NCBI RefSeq assembly: GCF_002931055.1
Contig: NZ_PSXX01000011.1
Coordinates: forward strand, 62,001-126,000
Origin: Pseudoclavibacter sp. AY1H1
GTDB taxonomy: Bacteria; Actinomycetota; Actinomycetes; Actinomycetales; Microbacteriaceae
Direction of reading: 5' to 3'
Length of the DNA: 64,000 nucleotides
Shown: piece after piece, positions 54,356-62,615 of the stretch
Numbering within the stretch: position 1 is the stretch's first letter
Layout: each line of letters starts with the position of its first letter
Translations under genes and position numbers: made by a program
The notes under the pieces: generated by a model
What the model was told of the DNA's origin: nothing
The model's input: only the letters and a program-made list of their open reading frames with translations
Databases searched by the model: none

Positions 54356-55334
54356 GCGGGGCCCCGTTGTGCACGAAACCCGCCCAGGCGGACGTCACCA
54401 TGTCGTCGAGCGTGTACTGCGCGGTCCAGCCGAGCTCGTCCGTGATCCGGGATGCGTCGGCCACCAGCAGCGCAGGGTCGCCGGGCCGACGCGGAGCCAC
54501 CTCGGGCTCGAACGACAGGCCGCTCGCGCGACGCACCGCATCCACCACCTCGAACACCGAGTAGCCCTCACCGCGACCCACGTTGTACTCGGCAGAGACC
54601 GGCGTGCCCGCCGCGATCGCGTCGAGCACCGCCAGGTGCGCATCCGCCAGGTCGACGACGTGCACGTAATCGCGCACGCACGTGCCATCCGGAGTCGGGT
54701 AGTCGTCGCCGAACACCAGCGGAGCCTTGTCCTCAGCGAGCTTCTCGAAGATCATCGGCACGAGGTTGAGGGCGAAGCGGTCGGCCAGCTCGTCGCTGCC
54801 AGCGCCGGCGACGTTGAAGTAGCGCAGCGAGACGGCCGTGATTCCTGCGGCCTTCGCCGCGGCCTGCACAAGCCACTCGCCGGCGAGCTTCGTCTGCCCG
54901 TACGGGTTGATGGGGTTCTTCACGTCCGACTCACGGATCGGCTCGTCCGAGCCCGTGCCGAGCCCGTACACCGCCGCCGATGACGAGAACACGAGGCTCT
55001 TCACGTTGGCCCGCTGCATCGCCTCGAGCACGTTCGCGAGGCCACCCATGTTCTGCTGGTAGTACCACGCGGGCCTCGCGACCGACTCCCCCACCTGCTT
55101 CTTCGCGGCGAAGTGCACGACGCTCGTCACCTCGAGCGCCTGCATGATGTCGGCCAGCGCGTCCGCCGCACCCGTCGTCGAGATGTCGAAGTCGAAGTGC
55201 GGCGTGGCACCGACCTTCTCGGCCGTTCCCGTCGTGAGGTCGTCGATGACAACCACCTTGTCTCCGCGAGCCTCGAGGGCCGCGAGCACGTGAGCGCCGA
55301 TGTAGCCGGCACCGCCGGTGATGAGCACAGTCAT
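54345..55334 (-). CDS. galE: UDP-glucose 4-epimerase
   Basis: 329 aa; interconverts UDP-glucose and UDP-galactose. NAD motif LITGGAGYIGAHVLAALE, catalytic Ser/Tyr/Lys in SSSAAVYG and NPYGQTKLAGE, then RYFNVAGA and CVRDYVHVVDLADAH. It completes, with galU and ugd, the UDP-sugar set in the window. Its 3' end overlaps the convergent acyltransferase gene by 11 bp. ATG 55334 is the only good start. Confidence 0.95.
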   Translation of the reverse strand: MTVLITGGAGYIGAHVLAALEARGDKVVVIDDLTTGTAEKVGATPHFDFDISTTGAADALADIMQALEVTSVVHFAAKKQVGESVARPAWYYQQNMGGLANVLEAMQRANVKSLVFSSSAAVYGLGTGSDEPIRESDVKNPINPYGQTKLAGEWLVQAAAKAAGITAVSLRYFNVAGAGSDELADRFALNLVPMIFEKLAEDKAPLVFGDDYPTPDGTCVRDYVHVVDLADAHLAVLDAIAAGTPVSAEYNVGRGEGYSVFEVVDAVRRASGLSFEPEVAPRRPGDPALLVADASRITDELGWTAQYTLDDMVTSAWAGFVHNGAPLKA

Positions 55335-55358
55335 GGAGAATCCCCTCAGAGGTGCGCC

Positions 55359-55382
55359 AACGACGCGCTCCTGCGCGTCGTT
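55359..55382 (-). terminator. Hairpin between rpmJ and galE
   Basis: AACGACGCGC (55359-55368) and GCGCGTCGTT (55373-55382) form a perfect 10-bp stem with loop TCCT, 130 nt beyond the rpmJ stop and 25 nt before the galE start. It could end rpmJ transcription or act in the galE leader. The rest of the 177-nt spacer shows nothing clear. Confidence 0.55.
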
Positions 55383-55511
55383 GCCGATGTCGTCGAGCCC
55401 ACCGAAGTGCGCCCTCCGACATTCTGGCAGTTCTCGGAGCCGCCCGGGCCGACCGTGGTCGATCTCCCTGATCGCGCGCCTAAACGAAGCGAAACGATCA
55501 TGGGAACGGAC

Positions 55512-55634
55512 TCAGCCCTGCCGGGCTTTCATGCGCGGGTTCTTCTTGTTGATGACGAAGACGCGGCCGCGACGCCGTACGATCTGCGCACCAGGGACCT
55601 TCTTGAGCGCCTTGAGCGAGTTGCGAACTTTCAC
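55512..55634 (-). CDS. rpmJ: 50S ribosomal protein bL36, cysteine-free form
   Basis: 40 aa, starting at GTG 55634 with AGAAAGG upstream. The sequence begins [12 protein letters not shown], contains [19 protein letters not shown] and ends RMKARQG, the usual bL36 pattern. It has no cysteine, so it is the zinc-independent (C-minus) paralogue that replaces the zinc-binding bL36 when zinc is short. Such genes are commonly under Zur control, and a Zur-like palindrome lies 15 nt upstream of the start. Confidence 0.92.
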   Translation of the reverse strand: MKVRNSLKALKKVPGAQIVRRRGRVFVINKKNPRMKARQG

Positions 55635-55649
55635 GAGGACCTTTCTTCT

Positions 55650-55664
55650 TGAGAATCTTTCTCA
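55650..55664. promoter_or_regulatory. Zur-like operator shared by rpmJ and the CobW-like gene
   Basis: TGAGAATCTTTCTCA is a 6-3-6 inverted repeat (TGAGAA/TTCTCA), close to the TGAAAATNATTTTCA type of actinobacterial Zur/Fur sites. It lies 15 nt upstream of the rpmJ GTG and 13 nt upstream of the CobW-like ATG. TAGACT at 55666-55671 fits a -10 for the plus-strand gene, so binding would block that promoter. The metal specificity is inferred from the two target genes. Confidence 0.7.
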
Positions 55665-55677
55665 TTAGACTAGCCCC

Positions 55678-56754
55678 ATGACCTCCGATCGACCAAGCGC
55701 CCAGACCGTCACCAGCTCGCTCGGCCTGACACTCGTCAGCGGGCTCGAGACATCGGGCCGACAGCTCGTCACCGCGCTCATGTGCGGAGAACCGAGCGGA
55801 CCGACACCCGTCACGGAGTTCGGCGACGAGCAGACGAACGCCCTGGAACTCGGCGTCGACATCGCCGACGACCTCCTCCGGCAAGCCGCGGACGGACGCA
55901 GGGGCAACATCATCGTCGAGCTCTCCTCGGACGCCGAGACGCAGAGCGTCGGCCTGGCCATAGACCACGTCATCGCCGAGGCACGCAGCCACCCCTCCGC
56001 GCCGGACACCGCCGACGTCACCGTCGGGGCCAGAGAGTTCATCACCGTCGCGAGCATCGGCGACATCCGACGCCTCCTCTTCCAAGAAGGCACGCCGCTA
56101 CCCGAGGATGCCAACACCTCCGCCACGCTCGCCGAGCAGCTCGAGTTCGCCACCATCGTCGTGCTCACCGGAGCCGACGCACACCCCTCAGGCCTCATCA
56201 GCGAGACCTGCACGCTCATCCAGCAGCTCAACCCGACGGCGGTGATCACCACCCCGGCCGCGGCCTCGGATCTCGGCAGGCACCTCAGACCGATCCGACC
56301 AGGGCTCGCACACCAGCTCGCCTCGACCGCCGGATGGATGCTGCGCCTCGACGACCGCATGCACTTCCCGCCAGCCCGCGGCCACATCGACTGCACCGTC
56401 TTCACCGAGCCACGACCGTTCCACCCGGAGCGCCTCGCCGCCGGTCTCGCGAACCTCACCCCCGAGCAGGTCGGGCTCATCACCAGATCACGCGGCCACT
56501 TCCGCCTCGCCAACAGGACAGATCACGTCGGCGACTGGTCGAGCACGGGAGGCAACATCCAGCTCGGGGCATCCGGCGTCACGAGCGCTGATCCCGAAGC
56601 GCCCCTCGGCACCTCGATCGCCGTCTTCGGGCGCCAGCTCCGCACCGACGCCATCGCCAGCCTGCTCCACGAGTGCGCCCTCACCGACGAGGAGCTCATC
56701 GCGGGCCCCAGTGCCTGGTGCGACTACGCCGACCCGTTCCCCGGGTGGGAATGA
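55678..56754 (+). CDS. CobW/YciC-like protein with degenerate GTPase motifs
   Basis: 358 aa. The C-terminal half matches the CobW C-terminal domain (VFTEPRPFHPERLAAGL, then SRGHFRLANRTDHVGDWSS), and the middle EFATIVVLTGA...QQLNPTAVI follows the CobW pattern EFADVVVLNK...LNPxA. The N-terminal P-loop position reads TLVSGLETSGRQLVTALM instead of GFLGAGKTT, and the family CxCC metal motif is absent, so GTP binding and metal insertion as in normal CobW are doubtful. It may be a regulatory or storage relative. No ribosome site; TAGACT ends 6 nt before the ATG, suggesting a leaderless mRNA. Divergent from cysteine-free rpmJ over a Zur-like box. Confidence 0.8.
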   Translation: MTSDRPSAQTVTSSLGLTLVSGLETSGRQLVTALMCGEPSGPTPVTEFGDEQTNALELGVDIADDLLRQAADGRRGNIIVELSSDAETQSVGLAIDHVIAEARSHPSAPDTADVTVGAREFITVASIGDIRRLLFQEGTPLPEDANTSATLAEQLEFATIVVLTGADAHPSGLISETCTLIQQLNPTAVITTPAAASDLGRHLRPIRPGLAHQLASTAGWMLRLDDRMHFPPARGHIDCTVFTEPRPFHPERLAAGLANLTPEQVGLITRSRGHFRLANRTDHVGDWSSTGGNIQLGASGVTSADPEAPLGTSIAVFGRQLRTDAIASLLHECALTDEELIAGPSAWCDYADPFPGWE

Positions 56755-56796
56755 CCGGCTGAGGAGACGAGCCCGCCCCACCCTCCGTGGCCGCCC

Positions 56797-58527
56797 TCAG
56801 CGCGCGGAGAGCGGGAGGTGGATCTCGAACGTCGTGCCGCTGCCGACCGTGCTGGACGCCTCGAGGCGCCCACGGTGCGCCTTCACGATCGCGAGCGTGA
56901 TGTTCAGGCCGAGACCCACACCGGGGACCGCCTGCTTCGTGGCCGTCGTCGCACGGAAGAACTTCGTGAAGAGGCGGTGCATCTCCTCCTCGGGAATGCC
57001 CATGCCGGTGTCCGAGACGTAGACCACGACCTCGTTGCCGTCACGCCGCACCCCGACACGGACGACGCCGCCCTCCGGAGTGAACTTCACCGCGTTCGAG
57101 ATCAGATTGTCGATCGCCTGCCCGAGCCGCATCGCGTCCCCGGAGAGGACGACGTCCTCGCCGCCGGCCTCGCCGACCAACTCGACCGACGCCTGCGCGG
57201 CAGTCGGCAGGGCCGTCTCCAGGGAAAGCCGCACGACCTCCCCCAGACGCACCGGCGAGAACTCCATCGGCACCTTCCCGGCATCGACCTGCGCGACGAA
57301 GAGCAGGTCGCCGACCAGCGACAGCAGGCGGTTCGCATTGCGCTCCGCGACGTCCAGGTAGTGGCGCTGCTCGTCGTTCAGCGGGCCGCTCTCCTCATCG
57401 CGGGCGAGCTCGAGGTAACCGAGGATCGAGCTCAGCGGCGTGCGCAGCTCGTGCGAGATGGTGCCCACGAACTCGTCCTTGAGCCGAGACGCCTCGTTGA
57501 CCGGCGTCATGTCGTAGGCGATGAAGATGTGGCCGACCGTCTCACCATCCGGCGTCTTGCGAGGAGCACACGTCATGAGCGCCGGCATGGGTTCGTCCTC
57601 GGCGCGCACGAGCTCGACCAGCGTGCCGGCCTGCTCGTTGCATCCCGCGGTCTCGACCAGACGCCGCAGCAGACGGTTTCCGTCCTCCTCGTCATCGCCC
57701 TCGCCGCGGATCGCGGACGCGGAGTCCTCCGAGAGGAAGTCCGTCACATTTCGTTTGCCGACGACAGCAGAGGACGACGGACCGAGGAGGTTGCGCGCCC
57801 CTGGCCCCCACGCCACGATCGTCCCGTCGAGCTCCGTCACGATGGCGATCTCGTGGACCGCCGCGTTCCAGACGCTGAGGTTGAAGGCCTCCGAGGCGCG
57901 CAGCTCACGGGTGGCCACCTCTCGCGCCTTCTCGCTCGCCTGCACCTCCAGCAGGCGTCGCTCGCGCTCCTCGGCATAGAGCCTGGCGCTCTCCACCTGC
58001 ACCCTGGCACGGTGGGACATCTCGTTGATGACGCTCGCGATGACCGCGAACACCAGCGGCGTGAAGACGATCCGCAGGATCTGCGGATCATTCCACGGCG
58101 CCGTCCCCATGAGGTAGGGAAGCGCGAGCGTCACCAGCAGCGTGCCGATGGCACACCAGATCGCCCGACGCCCGGGCTCGGTCGCGATGAAGATCAGCGG
58201 CAGGAGGACGAGGGACGTGAACATCGACAGCGCCCCACCGGTTCCCACGCGGAAGAGGCCAAGGGCGAGCATGGAAGCCATGGGGAGGATCAGCCGCGTG
58301 CACGGCGGCGCTGTGTCCCACGGAACCAGGAAGGCAGCTCCCGCGAGGGCGACGACGATCACCACCCCCGTCCACGCCGGAACGGGCTCCGTGATCAGGG
58401 CCCCGGGAACGAGGAGGATGGCCCCGAGCGCTATCAGCAGGCCGAGCACCGACGCGAGCTGACGGATGGCGGGCGACGTCGTGTCGACCGTGAACTGGCC
58501 GAATGGACTCTTCACCGAGACACTCAT
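56797..58527 (-). CDS. Sensor histidine kinase with membrane input and PAS domain
   Basis: 576 aa. About six N-terminal hydrophobic segments (LASVLGLLIALGAILLV through LRIVFTPLVFAVIASVI), a coiled-coil-like linker (ARLYAEERERRLLEVQASEK), a PAS-like domain (AVHEIAIVTELDGTIVAWGP), then the H-box VGTISHELRTPLSSILGYLE and ATPase boxes NLISNAVKFTPEGG, VSDTGMGI and GVGLGLNITLAIV. ATG 58527 overlaps the response-regulator stop (ATGA). It is the last gene of an eight-gene operon with a GT2 synthase, so it probably senses membrane or envelope state and signals to the two receivers just upstream. Confidence 0.93.
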   Translation of the reverse strand: MSVSVKSPFGQFTVDTTSPAIRQLASVLGLLIALGAILLVPGALITEPVPAWTGVVIVVALAGAAFLVPWDTAPPCTRLILPMASMLALGLFRVGTGGALSMFTSLVLLPLIFIATEPGRRAIWCAIGTLLVTLALPYLMGTAPWNDPQILRIVFTPLVFAVIASVINEMSHRARVQVESARLYAEERERRLLEVQASEKAREVATRELRASEAFNLSVWNAAVHEIAIVTELDGTIVAWGPGARNLLGPSSSAVVGKRNVTDFLSEDSASAIRGEGDDEEDGNRLLRRLVETAGCNEQAGTLVELVRAEDEPMPALMTCAPRKTPDGETVGHIFIAYDMTPVNEASRLKDEFVGTISHELRTPLSSILGYLELARDEESGPLNDEQRHYLDVAERNANRLLSLVGDLLFVAQVDAGKVPMEFSPVRLGEVVRLSLETALPTAAQASVELVGEAGGEDVVLSGDAMRLGQAIDNLISNAVKFTPEGGVVRVGVRRDGNEVVVYVSDTGMGIPEEEMHRLFTKFFRATTATKQAVPGVGLGLNITLAIVKAHRGRLEASSTVGSGTTFEIHLPLSAR

Positions 58528-58892
58528 GACTGGACCTCTCTGAGCCTCGCGACGAGGCTGGCCAGCGAGAAGGGCTTCGTCAGATAGTCATCCGCCCCCG
58601 CCGCCTCACCAGCCTCCTGCGCCACGACATTGGCATTGGCCGACACGATGATCGCGTGCGCCCGAACGTCGCCCTCCTGGGCGCGCACACGCGCGAGCAC
58701 CTCGAGCCCCGACAGCCCAGGCATTGAGACGTCCAGGAGCAGCAGATCCGGCACCGACTCGAGGGCGGCCCGCAGCGCGCTCACCCCATCGCCGTACGAG
58801 CCCACGATCTCGAAGCCTGCCCGCCGCGCGGCAGTCTCGAGCAGGAAGCGGATGTCGTCGTCGTCATCCGCGATCACCACCCTCGCCGCCAT
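58524..58892 (-). CDS. Single-domain response regulator
   Basis: 122 aa, receiver domain only: acidic pocket VVIADDDDDIRFL, phosphoacceptor Asp in LLLLDVSMPGLSG, switch Ser in IIVSANAN, Lys in YLTKPFSLASL. There is no output domain, so it acts by protein contact or as a phosphorelay step. ATG 58892 shares one base with the upstream receiver stop (TGATG), and its own stop overlaps the kinase start. Confidence 0.93.
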   Translation of the reverse strand: MAARVVIADDDDDIRFLLETAARRAGFEIVGSYGDGVSALRAALESVPDLLLLDVSMPGLSGLEVLARVRAQEGDVRAHAIIVSANANVVAQEAGEAAGADDYLTKPFSLASLVARLREVQS

Positions 58893-59251
58893 CAGGTGCG
58901 CCTCGCACGCAGACGCGCGACAAGCCCCTTGACCTGCTTGCCCGTGAACGGCTTCGGGAGCACATCGTCCGAGCTCGGGTAGTCGGTCTCGTCGAGCACC
59001 GAGGAGATGACGATCGCCACCTCGGGAACCAGCTCGCAGATCCGCTCGCGCACCTCCCAGCCGCTCCCGACCCCCAGCAGCAGATCGATCACCGCGACGT
59101 CCGGGACCTCCACGCGGATGCTCGCAAGGGCCTCGTCGAGCGTTGCCGCCGACTTCGCGGCGCACCCCGCCTTCCGGAACTGCGTGCGCAGCAGCTCGCG
59201 CTGGTCCGCATTGTCGTCCACGATCAGCACCCGCAACTGGTCACCGCTCAC
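58892..59251 (-). CDS. Single-domain response regulator (second)
   Basis: 119 aa receiver: VLIVDDNADQRELL, phosphoacceptor Asp in VAVIDLLLGVGSG, SS switch region VAIVISSV and Lys in DVLPKPFTGKQVKG. No output domain. GTG 59251 overlaps the stop of the 46-aa membrane protein gene (GTGA). Two adjacent stand-alone receivers next to one kinase suggest branching or a phosphate sink. Confidence 0.92.
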   Translation of the reverse strand: MSGDQLRVLIVDDNADQRELLRTQFRKAGCAAKSAATLDEALASIRVEVPDVAVIDLLLGVGSGWEVRERICELVPEVAIVISSVLDETDYPSSDDVLPKPFTGKQVKGLVARLRARRT

Positions 59252-59388
59252 AGGAAGAACACCTCTCTCACGACAACCAGCACTGCGACACCCACAAACG
59301 CCAGCGTCGCCTGCAGGTACAGGCGGTTCTCCGCTCTGGCGTCCCGCTTGATCTCCTCGGTCAGACGGCGTTCACCCAACTCGCTCAT
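59248..59388 (-). CDS. 46-aa single-pass membrane protein
   Basis: Starts at ATG 59388, overlapping the GT2 stop (ATGA), and its stop overlaps the next GTG (GTGA). Hydrophilic half MSELGERRLTEEIKRDA, then one helix LQATLAFVGVAVLVVVREV and FFL at the end. Phase-locked overlaps on both sides make a real gene likely despite its size. It may be a small accessory subunit of the GT2 synthase; no family is recognised. Confidence 0.75.
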   Translation of the reverse strand: MSELGERRLTEEIKRDARAENRLYLQATLAFVGVAVLVVVREVFFL

Positions 59389-60884
59389 GCCAGCACGGCT
59401 CCGCTCTTCTCCGTCTTGTCCCACGTCATCGCGGCGCCACGCGCCTCCTTGATGTAGGAGTCGAACGTCACCGCGCAGAGAATCGGCCCGTAGCCGATGA
59501 GGTAGACGAGGATGGGATTCACCACCCGGCCGAACTTCGTCGAGTCGATCAGCTTCATGCCCCACGCCGCGACCATGCACAGCGAGATCCACGCGAAGAT
59601 CGCCAGGTTCCACGCGTCGTATCCGCCCTCGGTGAGCGTCAGACCGAACATCGCCGGGATGCGCTGCTCGAACAGGCCGGGGAAGAACGCCGCCAGCAGC
59701 ACGACCATCGAGATCAGCCCGGGGAAGAGCAAGACCTCACGCCACGCCACCCTGCCCACCTTCGGATCGAGCTGTGCGGCGAACAGCATGATGTACACGT
59801 ATGCGCAGCCCACCACGATCCAGAGCGCGCGGAACACGAGCATGGCAAGCGGCGAATCCATCAGGTACAAGCCGATGAGGCCCACCGACGAGAGCAGCAT
59901 CAGCACCGGCAGCAGGAACACGCTGAACCAGAAGAGGCCGAACGAGATCGTGCCGAGCTTGTGCTCCTTCGACGGGCGGAACCAGAGGTGGCTGTACCGC
60001 TTCGTCAGCTGCACGTTGCCCCTGGCCCAGCGCAGCCGCTGCTTCCAGAGATCCCCGACGTGACGCGGCTCCTCGGCCAGCACGACAGCGTGCGGCTCGA
60101 ACACCACCTTGCGGCCAGAGAGCTGCGTCTCGAACGTGGTGACCGTGTCCTCCGCCAGCGAGCTCGTGTCAATCTGCCCGCCGATGGCAAGCAGGTTCTC
60201 GCGCGAATGCAGCTGCGCACCTCCAGCGAGGCAGGCCAGAGCTCCGAGCACATTCTGCGCACGCCGGCTGCCGACCTGCGACAGGACGTACTCGAACGCG
60301 ATGAACCGCGTCAGGTAGTTCTTGCGCAGGCTGCCCTCGCTGATGTACGCCGTGACCGACCCCACCTCGGGGTCGGCGAGATGCCTCGTCATCTTCCGCA
60401 TCGAATCCGGAAGGTAGATGACGTCGGCGTCCATGATGAGCAGCGCCTCCATCCAGTCCTCGCTGAGCACGCGACGGAGCCCGTGGTTCAAGGTGTGCGC
60501 CTTGCCCTCCCCGCCCTTCTCGCGACGAAGGTGGAAGACCCGGCCCGGGTACCGACCGGCACGCTCGAGGACGACGTCAGGGGTGTCGTCCGTCGACGCG
60601 TCGTCGACGACGTACACCCTGAGCCGCTCCGGCGGGTACTCCAGGGCCATGAGCCGGTCGATGGACCCGCCGATCACCGCCCCCTCGTTCCACGCCGGGA
60701 CGACGACGGCCACGTTCGGCAGGTACGGCGCAGCCTTCTCGTAGTGGTTGAAACGAGCGTGCAGCGGCACGATGAGGAACTGGTAGGCCATCGTGAAGGC
60801 CGGTATAGCGCCGATGGCGACGAACACGACGAAGATCGTCGCCAGCACCGCACCGCCGATATCGAGCCAGGCGTCGGCGCTCAC
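59385..60884 (-). CDS. Processive family 2 glycosyltransferase (cellulose/hyaluronan synthase-like)
   Basis: 499 aa from GTG 60884. An N-terminal helix, then the GT2 domain with VAVVVPAWNEGAVIGGSI, VYVVDDASTDDTPDV, the DxD-type site LIMDADVIYLPDS, EDTVTTF and QRLRWARGN (the QxxRW motif of processive synthases). Several membrane segments follow (LFWFSVFLLPVLMLLSSVGL, VLLFPGLISMVVLLAAFFPG). Together these predict an inner-membrane synthase that extrudes a beta-linked polymer or builds a glycolipid. The start overlaps the PHP gene stop (GTGA). The substrate is not evident; a PIG-L domain in the same operon hints at an N-acetylated sugar. Confidence 0.92.
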   Translation of the reverse strand: MSADAWLDIGGAVLATIFVVFVAIGAIPAFTMAYQFLIVPLHARFNHYEKAAPYLPNVAVVVPAWNEGAVIGGSIDRLMALEYPPERLRVYVVDDASTDDTPDVVLERAGRYPGRVFHLRREKGGEGKAHTLNHGLRRVLSEDWMEALLIMDADVIYLPDSMRKMTRHLADPEVGSVTAYISEGSLRKNYLTRFIAFEYVLSQVGSRRAQNVLGALACLAGGAQLHSRENLLAIGGQIDTSSLAEDTVTTFETQLSGRKVVFEPHAVVLAEEPRHVGDLWKQRLRWARGNVQLTKRYSHLWFRPSKEHKLGTISFGLFWFSVFLLPVLMLLSSVGLIGLYLMDSPLAMLVFRALWIVVGCAYVYIMLFAAQLDPKVGRVAWREVLLFPGLISMVVLLAAFFPGLFEQRIPAMFGLTLTEGGYDAWNLAIFAWISLCMVAAWGMKLIDSTKFGRVVNPILVYLIGYGPILCAVTFDSYIKEARGAAMTWDKTEKSGAVLA

Positions 60885-61660
60885 GCGAGCCCCCCGGCGT
60901 CCGACGAACCGAACGCGGGCACCTCCGCCAGCAGCTCGCGAACCCGGGCATAGACGCCGACGTCAGCAGCACGGTGGCTATCCGTCGAGGCGACCAGCGT
61001 CGCCCCCTCCGAGAGAGCAGCCTCGATCGCCCGCGAACTCGGGCATACCCACTTCTCGTTCACCTCGATGGAGGTTCCCGTCTCACGAGCGGCAGACGCC
61101 CACGCCGAGAGGTGCTCCGCAGAGAGCTGAGACTCTTCGATGCCCACCTTGGGAAGGATCGAGAAGGGATGCGCCAGCTGCGCACCGCCACCGGCCGTCC
61201 GCATCGCGCCGATCGTCGCCCCGATCAGCAGATCGAGTGCATCCTCGACCGCAAGACCAGCCGCCAGACGCTCCCGCGTCTCACGCGGCGACCACGGGCC
61301 ATCCGGACCAGGGAACTGATGATCGGCGATGACGATGCCATCCACCCCTCCGGCCCCCACCCGCAAGTCGCTCGGCACGTCGAGCGTGCCCCGCGCATCC
61401 ATGATCTTCGCCTCGACGCCGATCACCAGCTCGACCCCGGTGGTGCGCCTCGCCGCGACGACCGCAGCCACGAAGTCCGGCACCCAGGCCGTGCTGCCGC
61501 GCACGTGATCGGTCGCCCGCATCGTCACCAGGCCGCGCTGTTCGGCGGCACGGACGTTCGCCGAGATGGGACTCTCCGCGTCGTCCGAGAAATCGGAATG
61601 GACATGCCAGTCGCCGAGCAGCAGCGCTTCGAGACCGGGACCCGCCTTCGTGTCAGTCAC
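60881..61660 (-). CDS. PHP-domain phosphoesterase
   Basis: 259 aa. Metal-binding motifs of the PHP superfamily in order: GDWHVHSDFSDDAESP, MRATDHVRG, GVEAKIMD, VIADHQF, AQLAHPFS, EVNEKWVCP and the final ASTDSHRAADVGV. All the expected His, Asp and Glu are there, so it should be an active metal-dependent phosphatase or phosphodiesterase in the cytoplasm. GTG 61660 overlaps the ATP-grasp stop by 8 nt; the longer open frame upstream is inside that gene. Target unknown; a phosphorylated sugar or lipid intermediate of the GT2 pathway is a reasonable guess. Confidence 0.88.
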   Translation of the reverse strand: MTDTKAGPGLEALLLGDWHVHSDFSDDAESPISANVRAAEQRGLVTMRATDHVRGSTAWVPDFVAAVVAARRTTGVELVIGVEAKIMDARGTLDVPSDLRVGAGGVDGIVIADHQFPGPDGPWSPRETRERLAAGLAVEDALDLLIGATIGAMRTAGGGAQLAHPFSILPKVGIEESQLSAEHLSAWASAARETGTSIEVNEKWVCPSSRAIEAALSEGATLVASTDSHRAADVGVYARVRELLAEVPAFGSSDAGGLA

Positions 61661-62615
61661 GAGCGAGAACTTCGTCAAAGGGCAGGAACACATCCTCGAG
61701 GAAGCGGACATTCGCGACCTCACGGAACTCGACGCGCGACGGAACCGGCCGTTCGAGCGCGATATCCACCGCAAGCGACGGCATATCGACACCGGCCGCG
61801 ATCGTCAACGGCATGGCGCCAGAGAACCTCGGGTTGATCTCCAGCAGCGCGGGGCGACCATCGGTGCTGTACCGCAGCTGCACGTTCGCCACCCCCACGA
61901 GCCCAGCCGCACGGGCGCAGGCGGCAGCCGTCTCCTCGAGCTCAGCGCGGTGCACCGTCCTGCCGGCGACCGCCACGCCCGAATCGACGCGAGCACGCAG
62001 ACGGGGAACCGCCGCGATCGCCTCGCCGTCGGCACCCATCACGACGTCCACGGAGAACTCGTCGCCCGGGAGGTTCTCCTGGATGAGCAGGGCAGCATCC
62101 CGCGTCTTCGCCTCGAGCTCCTCCCGCGAATGCACGAGGTGCACGCCGCGAGAGCCCGCACCGCTTCGGGGCTTCACGATGACCGGGAACACCCAGTCGC
62201 GGGCGATGCCCTCGTCGTCGAGCAGAGCCGTGGCCGGCACCAGTGCGTGCGGCTCGCACGCCTGCACCAGCAGCCACTTGTCGAGGCACGTCGCGAGCGC
62301 CTCCGCGGAGGGCGCGGCGAGCACCGCGCCGAGCTCCGCGCGTCGCGCCGCGAGCGGCGGGAGCTCCACGTCGACGGTCGACACGAGCACATCGATGCCG
62401 TCTGCGGCGACCAGGTCGATCAGCGCATCGCAGAAGCCTTCGGAGAGGCCAGGAGGAACGAGCCTCCGGTGCGCCTCATCCACGAGGTACAGGCCACTCG
62501 CCCAGCCGTCCATATCGGCGGCGAACACCTCGAGGTCATCTCGACCGAGGAGAGAGCGGATGACCGCCACCCCAGCCGGCCCGCCGGCACCCGTGACCAG
62601 GACTCGAAATCTCAT
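61653..62615 (-). CDS. ATP-grasp ligase (CarB-like)
   Basis: 320 aa. A pre-ATP-grasp Rossmann-like start (RVLVTGAGGPAGVAVIRSLL), the ATP-binding loop VFPVIVKPRSGAGSRGVHLV, QENLPGDEFSVDVVM and the metal-binding LLEINPRFSGAMPLT. ATP-grasp enzymes join a carboxylate to an amine or similar group through an acyl-phosphate. It lies between the PIG-L fusion and the PHP gene, with ATGA overlap to the former. It could form an amide on the sugar amine exposed by the deacetylase; this is inference from gene order only. Confidence 0.9.
   Translation of the reverse strand: MRFRVLVTGAGGPAGVAVIRSLLGRDDLEVFAADMDGWASGLYLVDEAHRRLVPPGLSEGFCDALIDLVAADGIDVLVSTVDVELPPLAARRAELGAVLAAPSAEALATCLDKWLLVQACEPHALVPATALLDDEGIARDWVFPVIVKPRSGAGSRGVHLVHSREELEAKTRDAALLIQENLPGDEFSVDVVMGADGEAIAAVPRLRARVDSGVAVAGRTVHRAELEETAAACARAAGLVGVANVQLRYSTDGRPALLEINPRFSGAMPLTIAAGVDMPSLAVDIALERPVPSRVEFREVANVRFLEDVFLPFDEVLARD

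Noticed and set aside
56818-58587. 589-codon open frame opposite the histidine kinase
   Set aside because: Arg-rich mirror frame; the minus strand has all kinase boxes.
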